Below, piece by piece: positions 54,964-64,000 of a DNA stretch of 64,000 nucleotides. This stretch comes from Variovorax sp. 679 (GTDB lineage: Bacteria; Pseudomonadota; Gammaproteobacteria; Burkholderiales; Burkholderiaceae_C): assembly GCF_003952185.1 (NCBI RefSeq), contig NZ_RXFS01000003.1, forward strand, positions 558,001 to 622,000. The letters run 5' to 3'. Under the pieces are notes generated by a model, which saw only the letters and a program-made list of their open reading frames with translations, was not told the DNA's origin and searched no databases. Made by a program: the position numbers and the translations under genes. Each line of letters begins with the position of its first letter. The first letter of the stretch is position 1.

Positions 54964-56148
54964 TTATAGCAATTCGAGTGCCACGGCAGTGCCTTCGCCA
55001 CCGCCGATGCACAGCGTCGCCACGCCGCGCTTCTTGCCGCGCGCCTTCAGCGCGTGGATGAGCGTGACCATGATGCGCGCGCCGCTGGCGCCGATCGGGT
55101 GGCCCAGCGCGCAGGCACCGCCGTGCACGTTGACGATGTCGTGCGACACGTCGAGCTCGTGCATCAGCGCCATCGGCACCACGGCGAAGGCTTCGTTCAC
55201 TTCCCACAGGTCGACGTCACGCGCCTTCCAGCCGGTCTTGGCGAACAGCTTCTGCACGGCGCCGACGGGCGCGGTGGAGAACCACTCGGGCTGCTGCGCG
55301 TGCGTGGCGTGGCCGACGATGCGGGCGATGGGCTTGGCGCCGATCTTCTTCGCGTGCGACTCGGTCATCATCACCAGCGCGGCGGCTCCGTCGTTGATCG
55401 ACGAGCTCGATGCGGCGGTGATGGTGCCGTTCTCTTTCTTGAACGCAGGCTTGAGCGTGGGGATCTTGTCGAGCTTGACCTTGCCCGGGCCTTCGTCGAC
55501 CGAGATCACGGTGTCGCCGCCGCGGCCCTTGACCGTGACGGGCGTGATCTCGTCCTTGAAGAGGCCGGTTTCGGTGGCCTTCTTGGCGCGCTCGACGCTG
55601 GCGATGGCGAAGGCGTCCTGCTGCTCGCGCGTGAACTCGTACTTGGCGGCGCAGTCCTCGCCGAAGGTACCCATGGAACGGCCGGGCTGGTAGGCGTCTT
55701 CCAGGCCGTCGAGCATCATGTGGTCGAAGATGCGATCGTGGCCCATGCGGTAGCCGCCGCGGCCCTTGAGCATGAGGTAGGGCGCATTGGTCATGCTTTC
55801 CATGCCGCCGGCCACCATCACGTCGTGCGTACCGGCCAGCAGCAGGTCGTGCGCGAGCATCGCAGCCTTCATTGCCGAGCCGCACATCTTGCTGAGCGTG
55901 ACGGCGCCCGCGCTGTCGGGCAGGCCGCCCTTGTAGGCCGCCTGGCGCGCCGGCGCCTGGCCCTGGCCGGCCATCAGGCAGTTGCCGAACAGCACTTCGC
56001 CCACGCTGTCGGGCGCGATGCCGGCGCGCTCGACGGCGGCCTTGATGGCGGCGCCGCCGAGGTCGTGCGCGGAGAGGGAGGCGAAGTCGCCCTGGAAGCT
56101 GCCCATGGGGGTGCGGGCGGCGCCGACGATGACGATGGATTCGGACAT
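54964..56148 (-). CDS. Acetyl-CoA acetyltransferase (thiolase)
   Basis: 394 aa. The acyl-enzyme Cys is in SKMCGSAM, and the His and second Cys regions are NEAFAV, GGACALGHPIGASG and CIGGGEG. It condenses or cleaves acetoacetyl-CoA (AtoB/PhaA-like) in fatty acid or ketone-body metabolism. The Cys90-type position and length agree with biosynthetic/degradative thiolase class. It is 45 bases downstream of aceK. Confidence 0.95.
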   Translation of the reverse strand: MSESIVIVGAARTPMGSFQGDFASLSAHDLGGAAIKAAVERAGIAPDSVGEVLFGNCLMAGQGQAPARQAAYKGGLPDSAGAVTLSKMCGSAMKAAMLAHDLLLAGTHDVMVAGGMESMTNAPYLMLKGRGGYRMGHDRIFDHMMLDGLEDAYQPGRSMGTFGEDCAAKYEFTREQQDAFAIASVERAKKATETGLFKDEITPVTVKGRGGDTVISVDEGPGKVKLDKIPTLKPAFKKENGTITAASSSSINDGAAALVMMTESHAKKIGAKPIARIVGHATHAQQPEWFSTAPVGAVQKLFAKTGWKARDVDLWEVNEAFAVVPMALMHELDVSHDIVNVHGGACALGHPIGASGARIMVTLIHALKARGKKRGVATLCIGGGEGTAVALELL

Positions 56149-56193
56149 GGAGGTCTCCTTCAGTAATGCGAAAACGGAATCGGGAACGATCGA

Positions 56194-58014
56194 TCAGAAA
56201 TGCGTCGCGTGTCCTTCGTGCTGGAAGCGTTGCGACTCTTCGTAAGGGAACACATCGAGCATCTGCCCTGCCTGGATGCGCTCCTTGTGGTGCTGCCAGA
56301 AGGCGGCGTCGAGCAGGTCGGCGTGGTGCGCCATGAAGGCTTCGCGCACGTCCTTGTTGCCGAGCAGGAAGGGCTCGAAGGTCTCGGGGAACACGTCCTT
56401 CGGGCCCACCGAGTACCAGACCTCGCCGCTCATCTCTTCTTCCTCGTTGCGCGGCGCGGGCACCTTGCGGAACTTGCAGTCGGTGACGTATTCGATCTCG
56501 TCGTAGTCGTAAAACACGACCTTGCCCCCGCGCGTAACGCCGAAGTTCTTCCACAGCATGTCGCCGGGGAAGATGTTGGCGGCCACCATGTCCTTGATGG
56601 CGTTGCCGTATTCGATCACCGCGTGCTCCAGCTGGTCCTTCGCGCGCCTGGCGTGCGCCGGGCTCTCGGGGTCGGCCAGCGTATCGAAGGCTTCCTGCAG
56701 GTAGATGTTGAGCGGGATCATGCGCCGCTCGATGTAGACGTGCTTGACCACGACTTCCATTTCCCCGTTGCCGTCGCGGTCGCCGATCTCGAGCTGGCTG
56801 GGCGCGAACTTGCGGATCTCCTCGATCAGCTCGGGTTCGAAGCGGTCGAGCGGAAAGCCCACGTCGCTGTACTCCAGCGTGTCGGCCATGCGGCCCACGC
56901 GGTCGTGCTGCTTCACGAGCATGTACTTGCCCTTGATCTGCTCGCGCGTGGTGTCCTTCTGCGGCGGATAGAAGTCCTTGATGACCTTGAACACGAACGG
57001 AAACGACGGCAGGTCGAACACCAGCATGACCATGCCCTTGATGCCGGGCGCGATGCGGAAGCGGTCGCTCGAGTAGTTCAGGTGCGAGAGGAAGTCTCGG
57101 TAGAAGAGCGTCTTGCCCTGCTTGGCGAGGCCCAGCGCGTTGTAGATCTCGGCGCGCGGCTTGCGCGGCATGAGCGAGCGCAGGAACTGCACCCAGGCCG
57201 ATGGCACTTCCATGTCGACCATGAAGTACGCGCGTGCGAAGCTGAAGAGCATCTGCAGGTCGTCTTCGCCGAAGAGGGCCGCGTCGATGTAGAACCGGCC
57301 GTGGCTGTCATGCAATATGGGCAGCGAGAACGGCAGCTCGGTGAAGCCGTTCATGATCTTGCCGACCACGTAGGCGCCCTTGTTGCGGAAGAACAGGCCC
57401 GAGAGCACCTGCAGCTGGAAGTTGGCGCGCAGCTTGACCTGGTGGAAGCGGTTCAGGATGACGTGCGCCACGCGCTCCGCGTCGCGCCGCTTGTTGGCGA
57501 AGCTGCCCAGCAACGCGAAGTCGTCGAGCATCTGCTCGATGGTGTCGGCCAGCGTGTCGGGGCCGGGGTAGTAGGGGCGGTAGGTGGGTGCGCCGCGCGG
57601 CTCGATGTACTCGGTGCTGATGGCCGGGCGCACGAAGATGAAGTCGTTCTGGAAGTACGCGCGGTGCAGGATCTTGGTGGTCACCGAGTTGAAGAAGCTC
57701 TCGGCCAGTTCGGGCTGGTGATGGTCGACCAGCAGCCCGATGTAGTGCAGCTTGACCTGGTGCCAGACGTCCATGGGCTGCTCGCCGGCCTTGAACTCTT
57801 TCTCGAGCCGGGCCACGGCCTCGCTCACGCGCAGGTCGTAGAACTCGATGCGCTCGCGCTGCGCGCGCTGCTGGCCGTGCCAGTCAGCGGTTTCGAAGCG
57901 GTGCTTGGCGCGCGCCGATTCGGCCCTGAACAACCGGTAGTGCCGGTTGAAGCCGTCCATCATCGCCTTCGCGATGTCGTACGCCAGCGGCGAATCGAGG
58001 CGCTGCGGAAACAT
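56194..58014 (-). CDS. aceK: Isocitrate dehydrogenase kinase/phosphatase
   Basis: 606 aa, normal AceK length. It has the ATP-binding region with [12 protein letters not shown] and [14 protein letters not shown], and the catalytic-type [15 protein letters not shown] followed by VVFYDYDEI. AceK switches isocitrate dehydrogenase activity and so directs carbon through the glyoxylate bypass on acetate or fatty acids. The aceA/aceB genes are not in the window. It is 43 bases downstream of the carbonic anhydrase. Confidence 0.97.
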   Translation of the reverse strand: MFPQRLDSPLAYDIAKAMMDGFNRHYRLFRAESARAKHRFETADWHGQQRAQRERIEFYDLRVSEAVARLEKEFKAGEQPMDVWHQVKLHYIGLLVDHHQPELAESFFNSVTTKILHRAYFQNDFIFVRPAISTEYIEPRGAPTYRPYYPGPDTLADTIEQMLDDFALLGSFANKRRDAERVAHVILNRFHQVKLRANFQLQVLSGLFFRNKGAYVVGKIMNGFTELPFSLPILHDSHGRFYIDAALFGEDDLQMLFSFARAYFMVDMEVPSAWVQFLRSLMPRKPRAEIYNALGLAKQGKTLFYRDFLSHLNYSSDRFRIAPGIKGMVMLVFDLPSFPFVFKVIKDFYPPQKDTTREQIKGKYMLVKQHDRVGRMADTLEYSDVGFPLDRFEPELIEEIRKFAPSQLEIGDRDGNGEMEVVVKHVYIERRMIPLNIYLQEAFDTLADPESPAHARRAKDQLEHAVIEYGNAIKDMVAANIFPGDMLWKNFGVTRGGKVVFYDYDEIEYVTDCKFRKVPAPRNEEEEMSGEVWYSVGPKDVFPETFEPFLLGNKDVREAFMAHHADLLDAAFWQHHKERIQAGQMLDVFPYEESQRFQHEGHATHF

Positions 58015-58057
58015 GGCGGGGCGAAGGCGCGGAAGGAAGGCAGCGGGCCGCTTGGTG

Positions 58058-58798
58058 TCAGGCCTGACCGGTGTCTTCGGCCTTGGGCTGCGCGCCCTGC
58101 GCCGTGATCGAGCGCACCACCTCGCCCGGCTTGCTCCACTTGTGGCGGATGCGCTGCACGGTGGCCTTGTAGGCGGCGTCCAGCGGCTGGGTGCCGTCCA
58201 CGCTCAGGCCGAGGTCCTGCAGCAGGCCGTCGTGCACGCCGAAGGTCCAGCCGTGGATGCGCACCTTCTGGCCGCGCGCCCATGCATCGACCATCACGGT
58301 GCTGACCGCCACGTTGACCACCTGCTCGGCGACGTTGAGTTCGCACAGCGCATCGACGCGCGCGTCCTCGTCGGGCAGGCTCTCGAGCATCACGTGGTGG
58401 CGGTCACGCACGTCCTGGATATGGCGGATCCAGTTGTCGGCCAGGCCGATGCGCTTGCCGCTGAGCGCGGCCTTGACGCCGGCGCAGCCGTAGTGCCCCA
58501 CGACCATGATGTGCTCGACCTTCAGGTGCTCCACCGCGAACTGGATCGCCGAGAGCGCGTTGAGGTCGGAGTGCACCACGATGTTGGCGACATTGCGGTG
58601 CACGAACACTTCGCCCGGCTCCAGGCCGGTGATCTGGTTGGCGGGCACGCGGCTGTCGGAACAGCCGATCCACATGTAGCGCGGCGTCTGCTGCTTGACC
58701 AGGCCGGTGAAGAAACCGGGCCGGTCGCGCTCCATCTGCGCGGACCAGGCGCGGTTGTGGGCAAAGAGGTCGTCGAGGTTATCGGATTTGTCGGACAT
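58058..58798 (-). CDS. can: Beta-class carbonic anhydrase
   Basis: 246 aa. The zinc ligands are in CSDSRVPAN and HYGCAGV, with FVHRNVAN between. It interconverts CO2 and bicarbonate. It sits between the MerR-type regulator and aceK, an arrangement seen in many Burkholderiales, and the three may be co-transcribed. The C-terminus is extended and hydrophilic. Confidence 0.95.
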   Translation of the reverse strand: MSDKSDNLDDLFAHNRAWSAQMERDRPGFFTGLVKQQTPRYMWIGCSDSRVPANQITGLEPGEVFVHRNVANIVVHSDLNALSAIQFAVEHLKVEHIMVVGHYGCAGVKAALSGKRIGLADNWIRHIQDVRDRHHVMLESLPDEDARVDALCELNVAEQVVNVAVSTVMVDAWARGQKVRIHGWTFGVHDGLLQDLGLSVDGTQPLDAAYKATVQRIRHKWSKPGEVVRSITAQGAQPKAEDTGQA

Positions 58799-58825
58799 AG
58801 TCGGCTATTGTCGATGAGTCGTGTA

Positions 58826-59245
58826 TCAGGCCTTGGCTTCGGCCGGTTTGGTGGCCTTGCCGGCCTTCTGCGCCTTGGCGAGCGTCGCCCGCCCCTTCTT
58901 CTCGTGCTCCTTCACTTCCGCGAGGTTGGCCTGCAGCTCGGCCAGCTGCGCCTCGAGCTGGGCCCTGTGGGCACCCAGCACGCCGAGAAACTTTTCCAGC
59001 TGCGCGACGGTGTCGCGCGGGCTGTCGTACATGTCGAGGATATCTCTTGCCTCCGTCAGGCTCAGGCCGAGGCGCTTGGCCCGCAGCGTGAGCGTGAGCC
59101 GGGCCCGGTCGCGCGTGCTGTAGATGCGCTGCAGGCCGGCGCGCTCGGGCGTGAGCAGGCCCATGTCCTCGTAGAAGCGGATGGCCCGCGTCGTGAGGTC
59201 GAACTCCTTCGCGAGCTGGCTGATGGTGAAGGTTTGCGCGGGCAT
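58826..59245 (-). CDS. MerR-family regulator (LiuR-like candidate)
   Basis: 139 aa. The HTH at the N-terminus (FTISQLAKEFDLTTRAIRFYEDMGLL) is MerR type. The middle is a long helix (about residues 85-120) and the C-terminus is Lys/Ala-rich. There are no metal-binding Cys residues in the effector part, so it is not a classical metal regulator. It faces a metallo-hydrolase gene across a perfect 20-bp palindrome, which is probably its operator. Regulators of this length control branched-chain amino acid and fatty acid degradation in proteobacteria (LiuR-like); the neighbours fit. Confidence 0.88.
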   Translation of the reverse strand: MPAQTFTISQLAKEFDLTTRAIRFYEDMGLLTPERAGLQRIYSTRDRARLTLTLRAKRLGLSLTEARDILDMYDSPRDTVAQLEKFLGVLGAHRAQLEAQLAELQANLAEVKEHEKKGRATLAKAQKAGKATKPAEAKA

Positions 59246-59339
59246 GACGGCGATGGTCCGGAAAAGGGGCCTTTCGGGGCGCGTTACAGGCGCGACAGCA
59301 GGTTTGCGCCGCGATCCCTACAATGGTGCCCTTGACTCA

Positions 59340-59359
59340 TGACGTTTACGTAAACGTCA
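59340..59359. promoter_or_regulatory. Perfect 20-bp palindrome, probable MerR-type operator
   Basis: TGACGTTTACGTAAACGTCA reads the same on both strands. It lies 7 bases before the ATG of the metallo-hydrolase and about 95 bases before the MerR start. A TTGACT (59332-59337) lies directly in front, as a possible -35. Confidence 0.8.
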
Positions 59360-59366
59360 ATCTTAC

Positions 59367-60431
59367 ATGAACATCCTCGAACGCGAACTCCACTACCCCC
59401 TCGGCGACACGCTCCCCGAGCCCGGCCAGACCCTGGAAGTGGCGCCCGGCGTACGCTGGATCCGCATGCGGCTGCCCTTCGCGCTCGACCACATCAACCT
59501 CTGGCTGCTGCGCGACAGCATTGACGGCGTCGAGGGCTGGACGGTGGTCGACTGCTGCATCGCCCGCGACGAGGCGCGCGCGCAGTGGGAGCAGGTCTTC
59601 GAGACGCAGCTGCAGGGCATGCCGATCCTGCGCGTCATCGTCACGCACATGCACCCCGACCACATCGGCCTGGCCGACTGGCTGTGCAAGCGCTGGAACG
59701 CTCCGCTGTGGATCAGCTCGACCGACTACCACGTTGCCCGCGTGCTCAGCACCGCCGGCGACACCCTGGCGGGCGGCGAGCAGGCGGCGCGCTTCTTCGC
59801 CTCGCACGGGCTGACCGACCCTGAGGCGGTCGCCAAGATCCGCGCGCGCACCAACTACTACACGAACATGGTGCCCTCGGTGCCCGACAGTTTCGTGCGC
59901 ATGCTCGATAGCGACATCGTGAACATCGGCGGCCACGCCTGGCGTTGCATCAGCGGCTACGGCCACGCGCCCGAGCACATCTCGCTGTACTGCGACGAGC
60001 TCAAGCTGCTGCTGGGCGGCGACATGATGCTGCCGCGCATCTCCACCAACGTGAGCGTGTACGCGGGCGAGCCCGAGGCGAATTCGCTGCGCCTCTTCCT
60101 CGACAGCATCGACAGGTTCAAGACGCTGCCGGCCGACACGCTGGGCCTGCCCTCGCACGGCAAGCCGTTCCGCGGCATCCATCGCCGCGTCGACCAGCTG
60201 CAGGAGCATCACCGCGACCGGCTGGCCGAACTGCTCGAAGCCTGCACGGCGCGCGCGCTGACGGCCGCCGAGGGCCTGCCGATCCTGTTCAAGCGCGAAC
60301 TCGACCTGCACCAGATGACCTTCGCGATGGGCGAAACGGTGGCCCACCTGCACCTGCTGTGGTTCTCCGGCCAGGTGAAGCGCGAACTGGGCAAGGACGG
60401 CATCTACCGCTTCGGCGCCAAAGCCGCCTGA
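59367..60431 (+). CDS. Metallo-beta-lactamase-fold hydrolase
   Basis: 354 aa. The metal motif THMHPDHIG (HxHxDH) near residue 92 and the later SGYGHAPEHISLY and GGDMML supply the other ligands. The N-terminal 50 residues and the C-terminal 70 residues lie outside the core. It may be a thioesterase-, lactonase- or hydroxyacylglutathione hydrolase-like enzyme of acyl-CoA metabolism, given the regulator. The ATG at 59367 is seven bases after the palindrome, so bound regulator could block transcription. Confidence 0.88.
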   Translation: MNILERELHYPLGDTLPEPGQTLEVAPGVRWIRMRLPFALDHINLWLLRDSIDGVEGWTVVDCCIARDEARAQWEQVFETQLQGMPILRVIVTHMHPDHIGLADWLCKRWNAPLWISSTDYHVARVLSTAGDTLAGGEQAARFFASHGLTDPEAVAKIRARTNYYTNMVPSVPDSFVRMLDSDIVNIGGHAWRCISGYGHAPEHISLYCDELKLLLGGDMMLPRISTNVSVYAGEPEANSLRLFLDSIDRFKTLPADTLGLPSHGKPFRGIHRRVDQLQEHHRDRLAELLEACTARALTAAEGLPILFKRELDLHQMTFAMGETVAHLHLLWFSGQVKRELGKDGIYRFGAKAA

Positions 60432-60446
60432 CCTAAACTCCCCCGC

Positions 60447-61760
60447 ATGGACACGCTGGCTCAGCTGCGCGCGGGCCGGCTGGCAGGCGCAACACGTATC
60501 GATCTCTCGTGCGGACTCACCGAGTTTCCGCGCGAGGTTTTCGACCTTGCCGATTCACTTGAAGTGCTGAACCTGTCGGGCAATGCGCTCGACTCGCTGC
60601 CCGACGACCTGCACCGCCTGGACAGGTTGCGCGTGCTGTTCTGCTCGGACAACCGCTTCACCAAACTGCCCGAATCGATCGGCCGATGCCGCGGCCTCGA
60701 CATCGTCGGCTTCAAGGCCAACCGCATCCGCAGCGTTCCGGCCGAAGCACTGCCGCCCTCGCTGCGCTGGCTGATCCTCACCGACAACGACATCGAGGAG
60801 CTGCCCGATTCACTCGGCGCATGCACACGGATGCAGAAGCTGATGCTGGCGGGCAACCGCCTGCGCGCACTGCCCGCATCGATGGCCGCGCTCGAGCGGC
60901 TCGAACTGCTGCGCATCTCGGCCAATCGTTTCGAGACCCTGCCCGGGTGGTTGCCCTCGTTGCCGCGCCTGTCATGGCTCGCCTGCGCGGGCAATCCCTT
61001 CGACACGCAGGCCGAAGATGCGGCGATCGTCGCCCTGTCGGTGCCGCACGTCGACTGGAGCGACCTGACACTGGGCGAGAAGCTCGGCGAAGGCGCCTCG
61101 GGCGTGATCCACCGGGCCGAGCTCGGCCCCGCCACCGCCCAGCCCGTGGCGGTCAAGCTCTTCAAGGGCGCGGTCACCAGCGACGGCTGGCCGCACAGCG
61201 AGATGGCCGCCAGCATCGCGGCCGGCGCGCATCCGACGCTCATCGCCGCGCAGAGCCGCATCGACGGACACCCCGATGGCACAGAGGGCCTGGTGATGGC
61301 GCTGGTCGACCCGATGTTCGCCACCCTCGCGGGACCGCCGAGCCTCGCATCGTGCACGCGCGACGTCTATGCCGAAGAAGCGCGGTGGACATCCCGCACG
61401 GCCCTGCGCATCGCCCGCGACATCGCATCGGCCATGCTGCACCTGCATGCGCAAGGCATTCTTCACGGCGACCTCTACGCACACAACATCCTGTGGCACG
61501 CGCAAAGCGGCGGACGGCTCGGCGACTTCGGTGCCGCGTGGCTCACGGGTGCGCTCGATGCAGCGCAGGCGCAAGCCTTCCAGGCGCTGGAGGTGCGCGC
61601 TTTCGGCTGCCTGCTCGAGGAACTGCTCGAGCGCTGCACCGACGCGGCACCCGCATCGGTGGCCACGCTGAAAGACCGCTGCCTGCAACCAGACGCCGCC
61701 GCGCGCCCGACCTTTGCCGAGGCGCTGTCGCTGCTGCAACGCGCATCTTCGTCGCCATGA
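60447..61760 (+). CDS. Leucine-rich-repeat protein kinase
   Basis: 437 aa, two domains. Residues about 37-185 hold six to seven LRRs of 23-residue period (for example LEVLNLSGNALDSLPDDLHR). Residues about 207-437 are a protein kinase: Gly-rich loop GEGASG (214-219), VAVK with Lys237, HGDLYAHN with Asp342 and Asn347, and GDFG with Asp360. All catalytic residues are kept, although the HRD Arg is Gly. It is probably cytoplasmic, as no membrane helix is visible. Substrate and signal are unknown. It is 15 bases after the hydrolase and overlaps the next start as ATGA. Confidence 0.88.
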   Translation: MDTLAQLRAGRLAGATRIDLSCGLTEFPREVFDLADSLEVLNLSGNALDSLPDDLHRLDRLRVLFCSDNRFTKLPESIGRCRGLDIVGFKANRIRSVPAEALPPSLRWLILTDNDIEELPDSLGACTRMQKLMLAGNRLRALPASMAALERLELLRISANRFETLPGWLPSLPRLSWLACAGNPFDTQAEDAAIVALSVPHVDWSDLTLGEKLGEGASGVIHRAELGPATAQPVAVKLFKGAVTSDGWPHSEMAASIAAGAHPTLIAAQSRIDGHPDGTEGLVMALVDPMFATLAGPPSLASCTRDVYAEEARWTSRTALRIARDIASAMLHLHAQGILHGDLYAHNILWHAQSGGRLGDFGAAWLTGALDAAQAQAFQALEVRAFGCLLEELLERCTDAAPASVATLKDRCLQPDAAARPTFAEALSLLQRASSSP

Positions 61761-62677
61761 CCCGGCGCCGCCCGCCCCGGCTGCCGCTGCCCACGCGCGA
61801 CGGCGTCGGCCCGAGCTGCACCGGCCTGCCGCACGGCCCGTGGCCGACCATCGCCGAATTCCTTGTCGAGCGCTTTCCCGCCATCACGCGCGAGGCCTGG
61901 CTGGAGCGCATCGAAGCGGGAGACGTCATCGACGAGCACGGCGTGCCCGTGACCGCCGCTCGCCGCTATCAATCGCCACTGCGCGTGTACTACTACCGCA
62001 CGCTCGACGGCGAGGCGAGCATCCCTTTCGAGGAGCAGGTCGTGTTCCGCGACGACAACCTGCTGGTCGTCGACAAGCCCCCCTTCGTGCCCGTCACGCC
62101 CACCGGCAAATACCTGCAGGAGAGCCTGCTGGTGCGCCTCAAGCGCAAGCTGAAGCTCGACGACCTGGTGCCGATGCACCGCATCGACCGCAGCACCTCG
62201 GGGCTGGTGCTGTTCTCGGTGCGGCCCGCCACGCGCGGCGCCTACCAGGCGCTGTTTCCCGAGCGCCGTATCGCCAAGCACTACGAGGCCGTGGTGCCGT
62301 GGAGCGAAGGCGTTTCGTCAGTGCCCGAGATCTATCGCAGCCGGCTGGTCGACGACGATCACTTCATGCGCGTGCGCGAAGAGCCCGGCGAGCCCAACTC
62401 CGAGACCCGCATCGAGGTGCTGAACGTGCACGACGGGCAAGCGCTGCTTCGGCTGTCGCCGATCACCGGCCGCAAGCACCAGCTGCGCGTGCACTGCATG
62501 GCGCTGGGCATGCCGATCGTGAACGACCCGATCTATCCCGTGCTGCTGCCCGAGGGCGCCGACGACTTCGGCAAACCCCTGCAGCTGCTGGCCCGATCGC
62601 TGGCCTTTCTCGATCCGGTGACCGGCGACCTGCGCAGCTTCACCAGCCCCCGGAGCCTGTCGCTGACACCGAGGTGA
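61757..62677 (+). CDS. RluA-family pseudouridine synthase
   Basis: 306 aa. The catalytic Asp is in MHRIDRSTSGLVLF (HRIDRxTSG), with PTGRKHQLRVHCMALGMPI (as SPITGRKHQLRVH) following. No S4 domain is at the N-terminus. It modifies uridines in rRNA or tRNA; the exact site is not predictable. The ATG overlaps the kinase stop, so translation is coupled. The long open frame upstream is a shadow. Confidence 0.9.
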   Translation: MTRRRPPRLPLPTRDGVGPSCTGLPHGPWPTIAEFLVERFPAITREAWLERIEAGDVIDEHGVPVTAARRYQSPLRVYYYRTLDGEASIPFEEQVVFRDDNLLVVDKPPFVPVTPTGKYLQESLLVRLKRKLKLDDLVPMHRIDRSTSGLVLFSVRPATRGAYQALFPERRIAKHYEAVVPWSEGVSSVPEIYRSRLVDDDHFMRVREEPGEPNSETRIEVLNVHDGQALLRLSPITGRKHQLRVHCMALGMPIVNDPIYPVLLPEGADDFGKPLQLLARSLAFLDPVTGDLRSFTSPRSLSLTPR

Positions 62678-62754
62678 CGCCCGCGCGGCGCGGCGCGCAC
62701 TAAGCTCGTTTCCTGAATCCGATCACGATCACTCATTCAGGAGACACCCGCACC

Positions 62755-63525
62755 ATGGACACCACCCAACTCTTCTCGCTGAAGGGCCGCACCGCGCTGA
62801 TCACCGGCGGCTCGCGCGGCATCGGCCGCATGATCGCCGAGGGTTATCTGGCCCAGGGCGCGCGCGTGTACATCTCGGCGCGCAAGGCGGCCGCCTGCGA
62901 CCAGACGGCGAAGGAGCTGTCGGCCTTCGGGCATTGCGTGTCGCTGCCGGCGGACGTATCGACCGTCGAGGGTGCGCAGGCGCTGGTCGATGCGTATGCG
63001 AAGCACGAAGGCTCGCTGGACATCCTGGTGAACAACGCCGGCGCCGCCTGGGGCGCGCCTTACGAAGAGTTTCCCGAAAGCGGCTGGGACAAGGTGGTGG
63101 ACCTGAACCTGAAGACGCCCTTCTTCCTGACGAAGGCACTGACGCCGATGCTGAAGAAGGCCGCGACGGATCACCTGGCGAAGGTGATCAACATCGCCTC
63201 GATCGACGGGATCTCGGTCAATCCGCAGGAGACGTATTCCTATGCGGCCAGCAAGGCCGGCTTGATCCAGCTCACCCGGCGGATGGCGCTGCGGCTGGCG
63301 CAGGACCGCATCGTGGTCAGCGCGATTGCGCCAGGAGCGTTCGCCTCGGACATGAACAAGCTGGCCCGGGACCACGGGGATGAAGTCAAGGAACGGATTC
63401 CCGCTGGACGGATCGGGGTGCCCGAGGACATGGCCGGAGCGGCGATCTACCTCGCCTCACGCGCTGGCGACTACGTGATGGGGTCCACGCTGGTTGTGGA
63501 TGGCGGGGTTACGCACGCTCGCTGA
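62755..63525 (+). CDS. SDR family oxidoreductase (RhlG / 3-oxoacyl-ACP-reductase-like)
   Basis: 256 aa. TGGSRGIGRMIA, LVNNAGAAWG, YSYAASKAGLIQL (Tyr-Lys pair) and IAPGAFASDM are the classical SDR motifs. It reduces a ketone with NAD(P)H; the overall pattern is close to RhlG-type proteins, whose role is not settled. GGAGACACCCGCACC precedes the ATG. Confidence 0.93.
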   Translation: MDTTQLFSLKGRTALITGGSRGIGRMIAEGYLAQGARVYISARKAAACDQTAKELSAFGHCVSLPADVSTVEGAQALVDAYAKHEGSLDILVNNAGAAWGAPYEEFPESGWDKVVDLNLKTPFFLTKALTPMLKKAATDHLAKVINIASIDGISVNPQETYSYAASKAGLIQLTRRMALRLAQDRIVVSAIAPGAFASDMNKLARDHGDEVKERIPAGRIGVPEDMAGAAIYLASRAGDYVMGSTLVVDGGVTHAR

Positions 63526-63566
63526 GCTTTCTTGATCTCTTGCGTCCCGCCCCCTGGGAAGGAATC

Positions 63567-64000
63567 TCAAGGCGAGGCCAGCAGGGCCTCGAACTTCAGC
63601 GCAAGAAAATCGACAAACGCCCGTACCCGCGCCGGCACGAACCGCCCGCTGGGCAACAGCGCATGCAACGGATAAGGCTCGGTCTCCCAATCAGCCAGCA
63701 ACCGCACGAGCCGCCCTTCCCGAATGTCATCCCGCACATCAAGCGCAGACTTGAGCGAAATGCCATGCCCCGCCACAGTCCACTCCCGCGCCAGCGAGGC
63801 GTCATCCACGCTGCGGTTTCCATTCACCCTTACCTCCGTCCACTGCCCGTTCTGCGCAAACCGCCAGACCCGGTGCCGCCGCCCCGACCGATTGAAGATC
63901 AGGCAGTTGTGGTGCACCAGGTCCTGAGGCACCCGAGGCGCCGGATGCCGTCGCAGGTAGTCGGGTGAAGCAGTGAGCAGCGGATTGGTGAGCGCAAAGG
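63567..64000 (-). CDS. LysR-family regulator, C-terminal part (5' end outside window)
   Basis: The frame is open to the window edge (144 codons). It matches the effector-binding half of a LysR regulator: LTASPDYLRRHPAPR, DLVHHNCLIFNR, GHGISLKSALDV and VRDDIREGRLVRLLADW, and ends LKFEALLASP. The HTH half lies outside. It is convergent with the SDR gene, with 41 bases between the stops. The SDR could be its target only if another copy of the regulator is nearby; no evidence. Confidence 0.85.
   Translation of the reverse strand, partial: FALTNPLLTASPDYLRRHPAPRVPQDLVHHNCLIFNRSGRRHRVWRFAQNGQWTEVRVNGNRSVDDASLAREWTVAGHGISLKSALDVRDDIREGRLVRLLADWETEPYPLHALLPSGRFVPARVRAFVDFLALKFEALLASP

Overview
The window looks like a chromosomal segment of a high-GC betaproteobacterium of the Burkholderiales, most likely Comamonadaceae and Variovorax-like. 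The reasons are codon use and GC content, a PhaM-type polyhydroxyalkanoate granule protein, a PgaABCD locus, AceK next to a beta carbonic anhydrase, and a carboxypeptidase that matches, as far as I can recall it, the glucarpidase (CPG2) precursor residue for residue over almost its full 415 aa. No rRNA, tRNA, CRISPR array, phage or insertion sequence was seen.

Region 1 (1-18428, all on the minus strand) is one polysaccharide/O-antigen operon of 18 genes, read from rfbB at the right towards the window's left edge, with nearly every junction overlapping or within a few bases. In order of transcription it makes dTDP-L-rhamnose precursors (rfbB, rfbD, rfbA), has a family-2 glycosyltransferase with a coiled-coil tail, then a CDP-6-deoxyhexose branch (rfbF, rfbG, a cupin epimerase, a C-methyltransferase, a ketoreductase, a second methyltransferase and a CmcI-family protein). 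rfbC follows, far from rfbBDA. The last part is a module resembling the mycobacterial decaprenyl-phosphoryl-arabinose pathway: a HAD phosphatase-UbiA prenyltransferase fusion, a DprE1-like flavoenzyme, a DprE2-like reductase and a large GT-C-type membrane protein. It ends with an epimerase and a partial FAD oxidoreductase. The GT-C end has visibly lower GC than the rest of the window.

Region 2 (18429-22460) starts with a good sigma70-type promoter and a tandem glycine riboswitch in front of a D-amino-acid dehydrogenase (plus strand), followed on the minus strand by a FIST-domain sensor protein and PhaM.

Region 3 (22461-32729) is a MocR-type regulator divergent from an apparently single 11-gene plus-strand operon: three LysE-type exporters, one EamA exporter, two VOC proteins, two PhzF proteins, a GST, a class-I aminotransferase and a threonine-dehydratase-like ammonia-lyase. 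It reads as an amino-acid (or amino-acid-like compound) modification, degradation and export unit.

Region 4 (32746-36242, minus strand) holds an OmpR-type two-component system, a small exported protein with an internal 34-residue duplication, and a creatininase-family amidohydrolase. Direct repeats of 11-bp period sit in front of both the regulator gene and the small exported protein gene, so the three probably form one circuit.

Region 5 (36243-43964) is pgaABCD (poly-beta-1,6-N-acetylglucosamine biofilm exopolysaccharide) followed by an SDR-like protein that lacks the catalytic Tyr/Lys pair. Region 6 (43965-46777) contains an intergenic palindromic repeat, thiC with its TPP riboswitch, and ychJ. 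Region 7 (46834-52448) has a hybrid histidine kinase divergent from a LuxR-type regulator, an exported amidase, a membrane-anchored metallophosphoesterase and a small exported protein.

Region 8 (52466-59245, minus) is metabolic: acyl-CoA dehydrogenase, glucarpidase, thiolase, AceK, carbonic anhydrase and a MerR-type regulator. The regulator is divergent from a metallo-beta-lactamase-fold hydrolase, and a perfect 20-bp palindrome lies between them. Region 9 (59367-64000) continues with a leucine-rich-repeat protein kinase overlapping a pseudouridine synthase, an SDR, and the 3' part of a LysR regulator.
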